Part shown: in pieces, positions 24,401-39,400 of the stretch
How positions within the stretch are numbered: position 1 is the first letter of the stretch
Layout: every line of letters starts with the position of its first letter
Assembly (NCBI RefSeq): GCF_964355755.1
Contig: NC_092674.1
Coordinates: 29,624,001-29,688,000 of the forward strand
Source: Antedon mediterranea
Taxonomy: Eukaryota > Echinodermata > Crinoidea > Comatulida > Antedonidae
Direction: 5' to 3'
Length of the DNA stretch: 64,000 nucleotides
Made by a program: the position numbers and the translations under genes
The notes under the pieces: generated by a model
Databases searched by the model: none
Seen by the model: the letters and a program-made list of their open reading frames with translations, nothing else
What the model was told of the DNA's origin: nothing

Positions 24401-27400
24401 AAATTGAATAAGAAATGTGGAATTACATTTCAAACATTTATATTTTAAAACATATTATTATTATATTTTAAAATACTGTAAAGCCCTGTCTACACTATCA
24501 AAGTTAATGTGACAAAAAAAGTGTGATGTGCCCAAATATGGTAGTGATATGACATCATCCCATCCATATATGGGCACATCACATGTTCTTTGCCACAAAA
24601 GGTTTGATAGTGTAGACAGAGCTTAAGAATACAATGTCAATTACTTCTTCAGAATCTTCTTGTGGTTCTGCTTCTTCAATATGTTGAAGAAAGTCCTCAA
24701 TTAAATCCAGCGACAGTAAGCTTTGGCTAAATACCAGACTGAAAAGAAAAATAAATATAATACTTTGTTTGAATTCATGATATCTGATTTATCTGGTTGA
24801 TAGTTGGTCTATATTTCAGCTCGACCAGACAAAAAATAGTCTCAGACCATGCTCTTTAAGTTTATAGTGCTCAATTACTGTATGTGTTTGTATTCAGCAT
24901 GGATTGCATAATCATGGAGGGAGATGGGAGGAGGAAAGGGGGAGGGGAGGGAGGAAGGAAGAGAGGAGGAAGAGAGGGAGGGAGATTAGGAAGAGAGGAT
25001 GGGAGAGAGAAAAAGGGGAGAAGGGAGAAAGGGAGGAAAGGAAGAAGGAAGAGAGGAAGGAAAGGAAGAAGGAAGAGAGAGAGAGAGAGAGGAGAGAGGA
25101 AGGAAGGGAGAAAGTGGAGATGGGATGGAGAGAAGAGAAGGAAGGAGTAGGAGGAGGGAGTGGAGAGAAGAAGGAGGAGAGAAAGGAGAGAAGGAAGGGA
25201 GAGGAGGGAGGAAGAAAAGACCTTTAAATTGTCATTGGTTGCTTACACTTTATCCCCGACCATTTCAGCGAGTTTTAAAATCTCCATTAACAACAGTAAT
25301 TTTCCACTCATGTCCAGGTTGTTTTTACAATCTTCTGGTACTAATGTACTGTACCACTCATCATCCCCTGGAAGGCCTTGGTCCAATTCAACAAGTTCTG
25401 GCTCTGAAAATAAAATTGTAGAATTATTACTGGTTCTGTGTCTAGTAACCAACATTGTTTTTAATGTCATGTTTTTTCTGGCAATAAATGAGTAAATAAA
25501 AAAAAATGAATTGTAACAAAAGAAAAAATTGTCATCAAGTGCTTTTTGTAGTACAAACAAATATTAGCCAGGTGAATGTAGGATTTTCCAAATGAATCCT
25601 GCTACATTTTTAAATTTTTTATTTTATTCAATCGAAACCAACAGCGATAATTACCGCCACAGGTTTGATTGGTCCTAACATTGATCAAGGGCTTCTCTTG
25701 TCCAGTGCCCACCTTCACCAGAGGAAAGGCAGATACTAGATGCAGGGGCTGCCATAAGAGTCCACAATGCTGATTTAGAATGCCTAACGGGACCCCAGCT
25801 CCATATACAGCACCCGATATTCCCAGATGGTCTCCCATCCAAGCATTAACCAGGCCCAACGTTGCTAAACTTCAGTGATCTGACGAGAACAGGTGTAAAC
25901 GTGGTAAAGCCGTACCTTCATCGGCCGCTGCAGCACCGCTTCTTGTGTTTCTTGTCCGACTTCTCGTCTTCCAAGTGTTCACCACCTCTACACTACTGTC
26001 AGATTTGGCACCATCTGATTTCCCCCCCTTTTGTTTTCGTTTAGCTTTAGCTATCAATTCATCTCTAAAAATAGAAAAAGTAAATGTTTTTCATTAAGAA
26101 ATTCTTATACTATAAGTATTCTTGTCGGATAAATCTATTCCATTTGAGTGGTGTTAATAACTTCAAGCTCTGTCTACACTATCAAACTTTATGTAACAAA
26201 AAAATGTGATTTGCCCATATGGAGATGATTTTGTCATATCACTACCATATTTGGTGATAGCACTACCATATTTGGGTACCTACTCGCTATCACTGCGTCC
26301 ACTATTTCTCCATTCTTGTTCCTTTGATTTATTATCATCAATAAATTCAACCAAACTGTCGTCACTAGCCAATTCTTCACCAGATGTTATAAAGTCGGAC
26401 ATTTCATCATCATATCGGGCCTGCAAAATAAGAACTTTACATATTATTTTTAGGATACCATACCAAATATGCTCAAACGTATATAACAATATATTCAAAC
26501 AATATTATATACAGTAATGTATAAAATAATCTATCAATTAACTTCAAACATTCTAAATTGTTTACAATTATCATTACCTTTTTAATGTCACGGATCGTTG
26601 AAAGTCTAAGAACCCACGGATGAGTCCAAATTCTCATCAGTGCCTGATAGTCCGCGAACAGTCCCATACGTTGGTTCTCACCGTTTTGTGTTCGTGCATA
26701 AGAATCAAGATACTTCTCATACAACTCCACCTGTACTTTAGACAGCCTCACAGAAACAACGTACTCATGTTTTGGGGGCAAGTAATTAGCAAGAGCCGAG
26801 TAATCCCTTCGCTGAAATTATAAATTAACAAAAATGATAGTTATAGTTGGTTTATGAGAATGCACAAGCGGTTTGTTACGCTTCAAGGCATTTAAAATCG
26901 TCACCTACCTGCACGCATCCTGAAAGCATTTCGTGCAATACGTGAGCACGTCTTTTCATGACACGCACATCATGCCGACTTGCATCGGAGCTCTGTCCGT
27001 TAGTAATTGGATTCACAAACCGATTGCAAAACTCTTTCTTGGTTCCCAGTAGACTGGGTTTCACAAAGTCTACCATACAATGATCTACAATATAAAATAT
27101 AGATACAAAATAATTAATGTATGCTATTCTCTAGCCTGTATCCAAGCAGGGTTCAAAGTTCAAACTCTTTTTCCCTGGAGGTAACCTTTTCAAACTATAG
27201 GGCAGCAACAGAAGTGATGAAGTGGTATAGGCAAGCCTAGCTCACAGCCTAGCTCACTATATTGCTAACTATCCTTGATTCTATTCTATTTTGAATTTTG
27301 AAGGATGAGACGTCTTGACTTGTTGGTGCTGTCTGAGTTGAATTCCAAAAAGACTAATTGTCTTGAGATAGCATTGGGCGTAGTTTTCAGGTAGTCGGGA

Positions 27401-30400
27401 GAACATTAAACATGTTTAACTTTAAGATGACTCATCTGCCCTCGCTGTGCAACACTGTCTAAAACATAGAAAAAAACAGTCAGACTTACATTCTATTAGA
27501 TTATTTTGAAGTGGCGTTCCTGTCAAACATATTCTCCTTCGAGTCTTAATCTGATTCAATGCTTTAGAGATGGCAGTCTGTTCATTTTTTAACATGTGCC
27601 CTTCGTCACATACGACAATATCTGGCCCTGAAAAACAAAACAAAAAACCCAAAGTTTTTCACTTAACATTGCCAAATCATGTCAGTGTTAACTCATTCTT
27701 GAAACTATATCAATAGAAATATTTAAGTTAAGTAATCGCATTTTGTTGTCTTTTTTTGTACTGTTTGTTCTTTTTTGTTAGGGTTACATGTTTAAAGCAC
27801 TTGTGCTTATGTTGTATCCCATTCCACTTCAATTCTTTTTATGTTTTTATTTTGATTTTGGAATAAAAATGTCGATGATTTATTGATTTGCCATACAATG
27901 GCACAAATATTATTTAACTCAAATTTGAGAGGAAATAGTATAATAATATATAGAATAGTATAATAATATATAGAATAGTATAATAATATATAGAATAGTA
28001 TAATAATATATAGAATAGTATAATAATATATAGAATAGTATAATAACATATAGAATAGAATAGTATAATAATATATAGAATAGTATAATATATAGAATAG
28101 TATAATATATAGAATAGTATAATAATATATAGAATAGTATAATAATATATAGAATAGTATAATAATATATAGAATAGTATCATGTTTATTTCATTATTAT
28201 TTGTAATACTTGAGTATCAAACTGTTCTACCAGAGGGCTCAGAGATGTTAAATTGATGGCAATTACCTGGGTCAGTCAGAGCTTCGGAAAAAGTTTTCTT
28301 TTGTGATTTTTTGCGAATTCGTGCACCTGTGGCCAAATTACGATACATCGAGTATCCAATAATCATAACACCTCCATTTTTATGCCAAAAACGTAACGTA
28401 TCTGCACGGCCGTAATTATCTTTTATTGAAGACATCTCGTACACCTGAGGAAAAAAAGCAACAATACAGCTTATCATTGAATGAGTTTATGGTTCATTGA
28501 ATGAGTTTATGGTTCCTTGAATATCAAAATTGGGTAAAATTCTGTGGCATATTTGTAGTGGCTTAGCCTCTATTCACACACGTCATTTTCTATCAATATT
28601 GTGAGATCACCTGGAGGGTATTATATAAACAGGATATTTTGATGTAAAGCTCTGCCTACACTATCAAACTTTATGTGTGATTTGCCCATATACGACATGA
28701 TGTTGTTATATCACTACCATATTTAGGCATATCACTACCATATTTGGGCACATCACACTTTTTGTCAAACTAGTTTGATAGTGTAGACAAAGCTTAAAAA
28801 GAACTCATAAACAATTTAAATAAGTCACATATTAAGAGTCATACTTACAGGGATTTCACTTTCTTTCCCTAACCATTTGTCAAACTCGTTCACCCAGTTG
28901 AGCACTGTATTTAGTGGAGCTACCACAAGACAGTGCTTAGCTCCAATTTCTTCTGATGACATCACAGTATGAACGTAAGATATCACCTACAAAATAAAAG
29001 TCTTTTTGTTTCTTGCCATGATGGAAAAAATTCTTGGATCCGACAGGATTTTAACCTAGGTACTTCGGGATCAGTAGCATCAAAACCACCAAGCTACAAC
29101 CAAATTCTCACTATTCAGAAATGTATGTGATGATGGCCAAAAGCTTGTGAATTCTCCCATACAAGGCCCTCTATGATTTACACTACTAAGCTGTCTACAC
29201 TATCAAACTTTATGTGATGTGATGTGTCAATTATCAGACATGATGATGTCATATTACTACTATACATGGGCACATCACACTTTTTTGTCAAACTAGTTTG
29301 ATAGTGTAGACAGAGCTTTAAAGATTGTAGTTTATTTTACCTGTAGCGTCTTTCCTAGGCCCATACAGTGGGCAAGAATGCATCCTCCGCCATCATCTCC
29401 AATTTTATCCATATTTTCATACGTTGAATCCCACAGAAATTGTATACCCTTGACTTGATGTGGTTTCAGATTCTTGGATATAGCTTTGTCCACTTCAAGT
29501 ACTACTTTATCGTTTTTTTTCTTGTCATATTCAAGAACGCATGCGGTGACCTTGGAGCTCTCCTTTGGCTTGTCTTCATTCTCATCAATGACCTTAAACA
29601 AACATTGGACAATGAAACATAATCTAGGTAAAAAGGTACTCTGAGCAAGAAACTCTTTCTTTAGGAAGTATCTAAATGTAGGCCTCTCTTTTTCAAACAC
29701 TCCCATGCCAAGTTTCAACAAAAGATACTTATCTGATACTACTTTACCATTTTTTTCTATTTTCAAAAATTCTCTTGCATCTCTGCATTCCAACTGAGAC
29801 CCTACAGTTATTTTATTCTATTATACCTCTTTTCTTTTTTCTGCAACTGTTTTATGTCTCTCAAGTTCCACCTGAGACACTAAAGTTATCTTATTTTATT
29901 ATACCTCTTTCCTTTTTTCTGCAACTCTTTTACGTCTCTCAAGTTCTAACTGAGCTGCTGCTTTAGTTTCCTGCTTCAACTTGCTATCTTTCATTACTTT
30001 CCTTATGTTCCGACGTTTGCTCTTACTCGGTGTATCGGGATCTTCGACCTATCAAAACAGTGAATACAGTAGACATTTGGTCATTCTCATAATAATCCCA
30101 AATTTATTGTTTGAATGACATAATTTAATTCTAAATATTTTGGTTTCTGTATATTCGCTATTAGCTATACAATATCTTAATGTTAATGTAAAATTTATAT
30201 AGTGCTTTTACCAATCAACTGATTGTCCCCAAGAGCTTAACATTACATTTTCGTTTCTATGGCACCTTTACAATGATCATCAAAGCACTTTACAAGAGCC
30301 AATCATCTGGTGAACATTACTTTTTTGGAGGATTGAGTGCTTCTAAGAGTTTTTTAAAATGTGTTACTGATGGTGAATTGTGAAGGTTTTTTTATATTCT

Positions 30401-33400
30401 AGGACAAATTTTGAAAATGAATGCTAACCAGATCGGTGAAAGTACCATTACCTTTAGAAAGTTATTTGAAGGACATAAAGAATTGCAAACCTTTTTCTCT
30501 TTCTCATCGTCTTCATCAGAGTCTTTGGATGAATCTGATGCCAATTTGATTCTTCTTCGCCTTTTCTTCCTCTTTCTACCAGTCTCTTCTTTCCCAGAAG
30601 TCTGAGAGCTTTCACCATCCTTTTTTTTTCTACGCCTTTTCTTCTTTTGTTTCATTTTCTCGTCAGAGCTTTCCATTTCTTCAGAAGTGCTGCCTTCAGA
30701 GTTTTTTCTTTTAGATTTCTTTCCTTTGGATTTTTTCTTTCCAACTGAATCATCAGAACTAGTTTGAGAATTATTTGAATTCAGTTTCTTTCGTTTTCCT
30801 CTTTTTCCTTTTGTATCAGAATCAGATGATGAATCAGTTGAGCTGGAATTATCCTGTTTTCTCTTTCTTTTCAGCATTTGTGCTCTTCTGTTCGCTCGCT
30901 TTTCACGTTTACTCTGATTATCTTCATCACTACTGTCACTACTTTCTCTTAGAATTACTTTCATAAGTCGATGTGCTTTTCTTTTTTTCTTTTTTTTAGT
31001 ATCATCAGAATCGGTTTCTTCCTCAGAGGATTCTTCAGTCTCTTCCTCGGAAGATTCTTCCTTTTCTTCATCATCTTCATCCTCATCTTTCTCCGATTTT
31101 TCAGATTTATTTTTCTTCTTCTTATTATTACCATCTGAGTCAGATTCATCTTTTTTTTCAGAAGCATTTCTATCTTCCTTTTCTTTTTTGTTTGCATCTT
31201 TTTTAGATTTCTCTTTCGTTTTTTTTTTCTTATCCTTTTGTTGATCCTCATCTCCAGAGCATTCATCTGATGCGTTAACACCCTCTGCTGCTTCTTCAGC
31301 TTTGAGTTCTGCAAGCACTAACTTTTCAGCAAATTCATCAACATCCACATCACTTTCTTTGGAGATGTCTGACCCTAAATAGCCATTATCTGTAGGTTCT
31401 AAATCTATCATTTCTTGATCTGATCCACCCTTTTCTTTGGCTTCCAGAGCATGTTTTCTTCTTTGTTCTGTGTCGTCACTCAGATCAGAAGAGCTTACCT
31501 CTAGATCAGAAATAGAATTCTTGGTCTTCTTTGAATTGGATTTTTTCTTTTTCACTTTATCTTTTTTTTCTGGTGTTTTTTCTACATCAGATTCGTCAAG
31601 TTTGGGCTTCTTCTTTTTATTCCTTTTGGCAAGATTTGCTATCAATTTCTCTATCGAAGAATCTGATTGAGAATCTTCTTTCCTATCCTCCTTATCTTTC
31701 CTTTTCTCCACTTTGTCTGAACATTCTTTTTTTCTTACATCCTTTTTCTTAATCTTTTTACTTTTATTCTTGCAGTTTCCATCCCCTTTCTTTTTGCACG
31801 TTTCATCAATATCTAACAAAGAATCATCAGAATCATCTTCCTCTTCACTTGATGTTTCATTTGTGCTATTTTGATCTTCTGTTTTGACGTGTTCTCTTTT
31901 GGATTTTATATTTTTCACTTTATCTTTTTTTTCTGGTGTTTTTTCTACATCAGATTCGTCAGTTTCGGGCTTCTTTTTATTCTTTTTGGCAAGATTTGTT
32001 ATCAATTTCTCTACCGAAGAATCTGATTGAGAATCTTCTTTCCTATCCTCTTTATCTATTCTTTTCTCCACTTTGTCTGAACATTCTTTTTTTCTTACAT
32101 CCTTTTTCTTAATCTTTTTACTTTTATTCTTGCAGTTTCCATCCCCTTTCTTTTTGCGCTTTTCATCAATATCTAACAAAGAATTATCAGAATCATCTTC
32201 CTCTTCACTTGATGTTTCATTTTTGCTATTTTGATCTTCTGTTTTGACGTGTTCTCTTTCCTTTTCTAGTTTCTCTTTATCATCATCAGAATCTGAAGAA
32301 CTTTTGTCTGTTTCTGTTTTGATGTGTTCTTTTTCCTTTTCTATTTTCTCATTTTCATCATCAGAATCTGAAGAACCTTTGTCTGTTTCTGTTTTGATGT
32401 GTTCTTTTTCCTTTTCTATTTTCTCTTTATCATCATCAGAATCTGAAGAACCTTTGTCTGTTTCTGTTTTGATGTGTTCTTTTTCCTTCTCTAATTTCTC
32501 CTTTTCATCATCAGAATCTGAAGAATTTTGTTCTGCTTCTGTTTTGATGTGTTTTATCGCCTTCTTTATTTTCACTTTTTCATCATCAGAATCTGAAGAC
32601 ATTTTTTCTTCTTCACTTGACAAAACTTCTTCTCCATCTTTCTTAATTTGATCTTTTTCATTTTTTTCTTTATCCTCTTTCTTTGACTCAATTTCTTCTT
32701 CATCATCATCACTCGATTGCAGCAAATTATCATCCTCCTTGTCTCTATCTCCTTCATCTTCATTTCCAACTGACTCTGCTTTCTGCGTAACATCTTTTGG
32801 TTTATCTGTTTTTGCTTGTTTCAACGTTTCTGCCTCTTCTGAACTTTCATTTGATAAATCCTTTTGTTTGTCACCCTTTTTCCTATTTTTTCTCTTACTC
32901 TTGCTTTTTTCCTTGTTAAGCTCAAATTCTAATTCTGAATCAGAGCTACTATCATCTGATTCTCTTGATATTTTCCCATTCATTTCAGATGTTTCTTTCT
33001 GGACACTTTCTTTTGTTTTATCATCACCTTTTGATTTCTGATCAATTTCACAGATATCACTACTTTCATCGCTTTTATTACACAGTGCCTTTCTGCTATC
33101 ACGATTTAAAGTAGTTTTTAGTTTCCTTGGGGACTTGGAAAATCTTTTTGAATGATTTAGACTGCCATTTTGCAATGATTTTTTCTTCCTTTTCCTTTCT
33201 TTCTTGTAATCGCCATCAGACCATTCCGGTTCATCACTGTCATCAGATGATAAACTAACAAGAAAGTTCAAAACTTGTTTTTGTAAGGATTTAGCAACAT
33301 CCATAACAACATTCAAATTTCTAACAAATGTTTTTAAAGTTTTTGTTTCCATTCCCACAAATTCACTTGCTGGTGGTTTAAACTTTTTGCCTTTGAAAGG

Positions 33401-36400
33401 TTTTAGTTCATTTGATAAGTAGTCTGCATGTTTCTTTATATTTAACAATATTCTTGACATATCACTGCCAACCTCAGGATTTTTAGATGGTGTCTTTTTA
33501 TGTAAAATGCTAGAACACAACTGTTGCAAGTCAGCCAATTGAAATGGTTCACAGCCGTAGCATTTCCACTTGTAATCATCATCTGCATTTAGAATTCCAG
33601 ATAATTCTTCTCGTCCGAGGTTACGTAGTATACAAGACCGACAAAAAACTTTACAACAAAAGTCGCAACAGATAAGTTTGCCGCCCTCACCACACCAATG
33701 ACACTGCTCATCTATATCGTCTTCATCCTTAGTAAAAGATCCACTTGTATAAAAATTATAACATTTCTATTTGAAAGAAAAATTAAAATGGTTGAAAATT
33801 AATACAGATTAAAATCAATATGGTTTAAAAAACATTGTAAAGTACATTTGTACTAATTTTACTCTGGGGCTGATCCAGGATTTTGAACGGGGAGGACCAA
33901 CATATAGTATTAATAATCATAACTAGATATCAAAAGTTGTTAGTTTTTATCATCAAAAGTGGGAATTGCAATCTTGGATTTTATGAAATGCCTTTATATG
34001 GATATGATGATATCATATCCTTACCATATTTGGGCACATCACACATTTTTGTCACATAAAGTTTGATAGTGTAGACAGAGCTTTAGAAAAAGATCACGAA
34101 CTTGTAATCGTGTAACTTACTCGACAAATGAGAACTTTGAGAGAAGGATGCTCGTGAAGTTTCCACTTAATATCTGGATTTAATTGCGTATTGCAACTCG
34201 TACATCGTACAACATCCGAATCAGCTGAAATACAAACACACTGCTCTTTAAAAAACAATTTAAAATGTTCTTTCTCAATTAAAAACCACAGAGTAACATT
34301 CCACAGAAAATAATAGGCAATTTAAAAAAGAATTATTTTTGTCCCTTTTTTTGGAAACACCAATCGTGATATTCATTGTATACAGCAACATTGACAACAA
34401 ACACCTATACAACAAGGTAGACAATTGGTTAGCTCACCATATATGCTAGACTCCAATCCAGCAGCTTACAGAAATAAAGCAAAAACATTAATTACAATTA
34501 TGTTTGCAGATCACTAATTGACATGCAAGACATTTTTGCAGTGGCAGCACTTAAGGCTAGCAAACGTTACTCACTTCCTTTATTTCTTTTCTTTCTGAAC
34601 TCCGGCCCTTTGAATTCATTCTCACTCGCACTTTCTGGTTGGACAACAATAGTACCTTAAAAAGAAGCAATCAAAATATGATCTTACTATTTATATCGTT
34701 AACTGATAAGTATTTCTCATCACGGGACATCCACAGAGGAGGAGATCATTACAATCACCTTATGTTTAAAACCCAGCCGCCATTGTGATACATTGTGAAG
34801 ACATGATGTCATATCACTACCATATTTGGGTATACTGTATCACTACCATATTTGGTCACATCACACTTTTTTTGTCAAACTAGTTTGATAGTGTAGACAG
34901 AGCTTAAGACATATTGTACAATGAGGCAATTCTTACCATCTTCCAGAGTAGAGACACCTTCACTGTTTGTTTGAATTAACAACCCTTCTTTCTTCTTCTT
35001 TTTACTCTTCTTATCTTTCTGTTTCTCAGAATCACTACTTTTTTCAGAATCATTACTTTTTTCAGAATCACTACTTTTTTCAGAATCACTTTCTTCTTCC
35101 TCTTTCTCACAATTGTCGTTTGCTTTACCATTCTTCTTTTGTAAGTTTGTCTGTTCTTTTTCCTCTTTTATCTTATTAGATTCTTCAAGATTATGTTCAT
35201 CTTTCATATCATCATTACTGATATCCATACTATCACATTCATTTTTGTCATTATTATTCACTTTTCCTTTAGTTTGCTTTTCATCAACTTGCTCCACATT
35301 AGTTTCATCCTTTTCTTTTTTATTCAATGGTTTATCTTCCTTTTCATCACATTTGTGAGTGACATGTCTGGTCACAATTGGTTTCCTAATAAGGAAATAG
35401 GACGAGTAACATATTTTAAGAAAAAAGACAATAAATCGTTTGATAACATTTCTAAATTAGCTCCAAGTCATATTGACATCTGGTTTTGATTCAGCACTTA
35501 TGAGCATAGTTACGGGCTTGAGCAGAATGTATGATAGATTGCATAGCTCTGTATAGTCTAGTCACCACTAATATAATATCTGTAGCAACTCCAGGCAAGC
35601 TCAGTATTAAAATCGGATCACTTTAGGTCAATTATGTGGAAAATTTATGGAAAATCAAGTTAAGTAACTCAAAAAGAATGCATACCTTCTTGATCTTCTT
35701 CTGCCTTGATTGCTTTCTTCCTAAAAAAAGAGGAAAATGAAAATGATTAACTTAGTTGAATCCGAATACAGTAATAGTTACAATAAAAATAAAAATAGTC
35801 AAAGACATTTTTAGAGACATTTATTGTCAAGAGTAAGGTTTTGATAAAATGAGATATTACTGTATATCCTACTGTAAACTATTTATCCACTATACTAATA
35901 AATAAATTGACACCTTAATATTATTATCACACACATATGTATGCATTCATATTGTAAGTCTGAAACTGAAGAGAAAGAAAATTGTAGTATGTATACTACA
36001 ATTTACATCAATTTGCATAATATGTACATATTTATTATTACTATTTTAAGTGAAAAGATACAATCCTTTGTTTACCTCTTTTTTCTCTTGTGGATCTTCA
36101 TTATCCTCTTCTAGGCAATCTTTTTTTCCTTCAATGACTTCCATCATTTCATCCTTTGCCACTTCATTTTCTTTCATTTCATCGTGTGATTCTTCTGTGA
36201 CTTTATCTTTTTTTTTGTTGCTTTCTAAAACATCCTACAATAGAAAAAATCAAACATTTAAATTCAATCCTCTTTTATCTTATTAGATCTTCTAGATTAC
36301 TTTCATTTTTCATATCTTCATTACTGATATCCATACTATCACATTCATCTTTCATATCTTCATTACTGATATCCATACTATCACATTCATCTTTCATATC

Positions 36401-39400
36401 ATCATTACTGATATCCATACTATCACATTCATCTTTCATATCTTCATTACTGATATCCATACTATCACATTCATCTTTCATATCTTCATTACTGATATCC
36501 ATACTATCACATTCATCTTTCATATCTTTATTACTGATATCCATACTATCACATTCATCTTTCATATCATCATTACTGATATCCATACTATCACATTCAT
36601 CTTTCATATCATCATTACTGATATCCATACTATCACATTCATCTTTCATATCTTCATTACTGATATCCATACTATCACATTCATCTTTCATATCTTTATT
36701 ACTGATATCCATACTATCACATTCATCTTTCATATCTTCATTACTGATATCCATACTATCATCATTACTGATATCCATACTATCACATTCATCTTTCATA
36801 TCTTCATTACTGATATCCATACTATCATCATTACTGATATCCATACTATCACATTCATCTTTCATATCTTCATTACTGATATCCATACTATCACATTCAT
36901 CTTTCATATCTTCATTACTGATATCCATACTATCACATTCATCTTTCATATCCTCATTACTGATATCCATACTATCACATTCATCTTTCATATCTTCATT
37001 ACTGATATCCATACTATCACATTCATCTTTCATATCTTCATTACTGATATCCATACTATCACATTCATCTTTCATATCCTCATTACTGATATCCATACTA
37101 TCACATTCATCTTTCATATCATCATTACTGATATCCATACTATCACATTCATCTTTCATATCATCATTACTGATATCCATACTATCACATTCATCTTTCA
37201 TATCTTCATTACTGATATCCATACTATCACATTCATCTTTCATATCCTCATTACTGATATCCATACTATCACATTCATCTTTCATATCTTCATTACTGAT
37301 ATCCATACTATCACATTCATCTTTCATATCATCATTACTGATATTCATACTATCACATTCATCTTTCATATCTTCATTACTGATATCCATACTATCACAT
37401 TCATCTTTCATATCTTCATTACTGATATCCATACTATCACATTCATCTTTCATATCATCATTACTGATATCCATACTATCACATTCATCTTTCATATCTT
37501 CATTACTGATATCCATACTATCATCATTACTGATATCCATACTATCACATTCATCTTTCATATCTTCATTACTGATATTCATACTATCATCATTACTGAT
37601 ATCCATACTATCACATTCATCTTTCATATCTTCATTACTGATATCCATACTATCACATTCATCTTTCATATCTTCATTACTGATATCCATACTATCACAT
37701 TTATCTTTCATATCTTCATTACTGATATCCATACTATCATCATTACTGATATCCATACTATCACATTCATCTTTCATATCTTCATTACTGATATTCATAC
37801 TATCATCATTACTGATATCCATACTATCACATTCATCTTTCATATCTTCATTACTGATATCCATACTATCACATTCATCTTTCATATCTTCATTACTGAT
37901 ATCCATAGTATCATCATTACTGATATCCATACTATCACATTCATCTTTCATATCATCATTACTGATATCCATACTATCACATTCATCTTTCATATCATCA
38001 TTACTGATATCCATACTATCACATTCATCTTTCATATCATCATTACTGATATCCATACTATCACATTCATCTTTCATATCATCATTACTGATATCCATAC
38101 TATCACATTCATCTTTCATATCATCATTACTGATATCCATACTATCATCATTACTGATATCCATACTATCACATTCATCTTTCATATCTTCATTACTGAT
38201 ATTCATACTATCATCATTACTGATATCCATACTATCACATTCATCTTTCATATCTTCATTACTGATAGTGATATCCATACTATCACATTCATCTTCCATA
38301 TCTTCATTACTGATATCCATACTATCACATTTATCTTTCATATCTTCATTACTGATATCCATACTATCATCATTACTGATATCCATACTATCACATTCAT
38401 CTTTCATATCTTCATTACTGATATCCATACTATCACATTCATCTTTCATATCTTCATTACTGATATCCATAGTATCATCATTACTGATATCCATACTATC
38501 ACATTCATCTTTCATATCATCATTACTGATATCCATACTATCACATTCATCTTTCATATCATCATTACTGATATCCATACTATCACATTCATCTTTCATA
38601 TCATCATTACTGATATCCATACTATCACATTCATCTTTCATATCATCATTACTGATATCCATACTATCATCATTACTGATATCCATACTATCACATTCAT
38701 CTTTCATATCATCATTACTGATATTCATACTATCACATTCATCTTTCATATCATCATTACTGATATCCATACTATCACATTCATCTTTCATATCATCATT
38801 ACTGATATCCATACTATCACATTCATCTTTCATATCTTCATTACTGATATCCATACTATCATCATTACTGATATCCATACTATCACATTCATCTTTCATA
38901 TCATCATTACTGATATTCATACTATCACATTCATCTTTCATATCATCATTACTGATATCCATACTATCACATTCATCTTTCATATCTTCATTACTGATAT
39001 CCATACTATCACATTCATCTTTCATATCTTCATTACTGATATCCATACTATCACATTCATCTTTCATATCTTCCTTACTGATATCCATACTATCACATTC
39101 ATCTTTCATATCTTCATTACTGATATCCATACTATCACATTCATCTTTCATATCATCATTACTGATATCCATACTATCACATTCATCTTTCATATCATCA
39201 TTACTGATATCCATACTATCACATTCATCTTTCATATCATCATTACTGATATCCATACTATCACATTCATCTTTCATATCTTCATTACTGATATCCATAC
39301 TATCACATTCATCTTTCATATCATCATTACTGATATCCATACTATCACATTCATCTTTCATATCTTCATTACTGATATCCATACTATCACATTCATCTTT

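Noticed and set aside
24884-25495. Overlapping Arg/Glu/Gly-rich open frames
   Set aside because: Three frames are open at once because the DNA is nearly all A and G. They lie in an ATRX intron.
25804-25914. Functional 5S rRNA gene
   Set aside because: Many substitutions relative to conserved 5S positions, shortened, followed by a foreign SINE tail rather than a T-run terminator.
27807-28183. Tyr/Ile-rich open frames on the minus strand
   Set aside because: By-product of the 20 bp ATATATAGAATAGTATAATA array.
29338-29793. Extension of the ATRX motif I exon upstream ([11 protein letters not shown]...)
   Set aside because: A good acceptor precedes GTCATTGATGAG at 29592. Upstream sequence partly matches the duplicated exon end, and the model using 29592 keeps frame and matches ATRX spacing.
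30411-33041. Several Ser/Phe/Leu-rich plus-strand frames
   Set aside because: Antisense of the Lys/Glu/Ser-rich ATRX giant exon.
23039-34905. Family A elements as introners that created the ATRX introns
   Set aside because: Introns are longer than the elements, splice sites do not lie at fixed element positions, copies occur in both orientations and one is intergenic. Donor proximity is therefore reported only as a positional bias.
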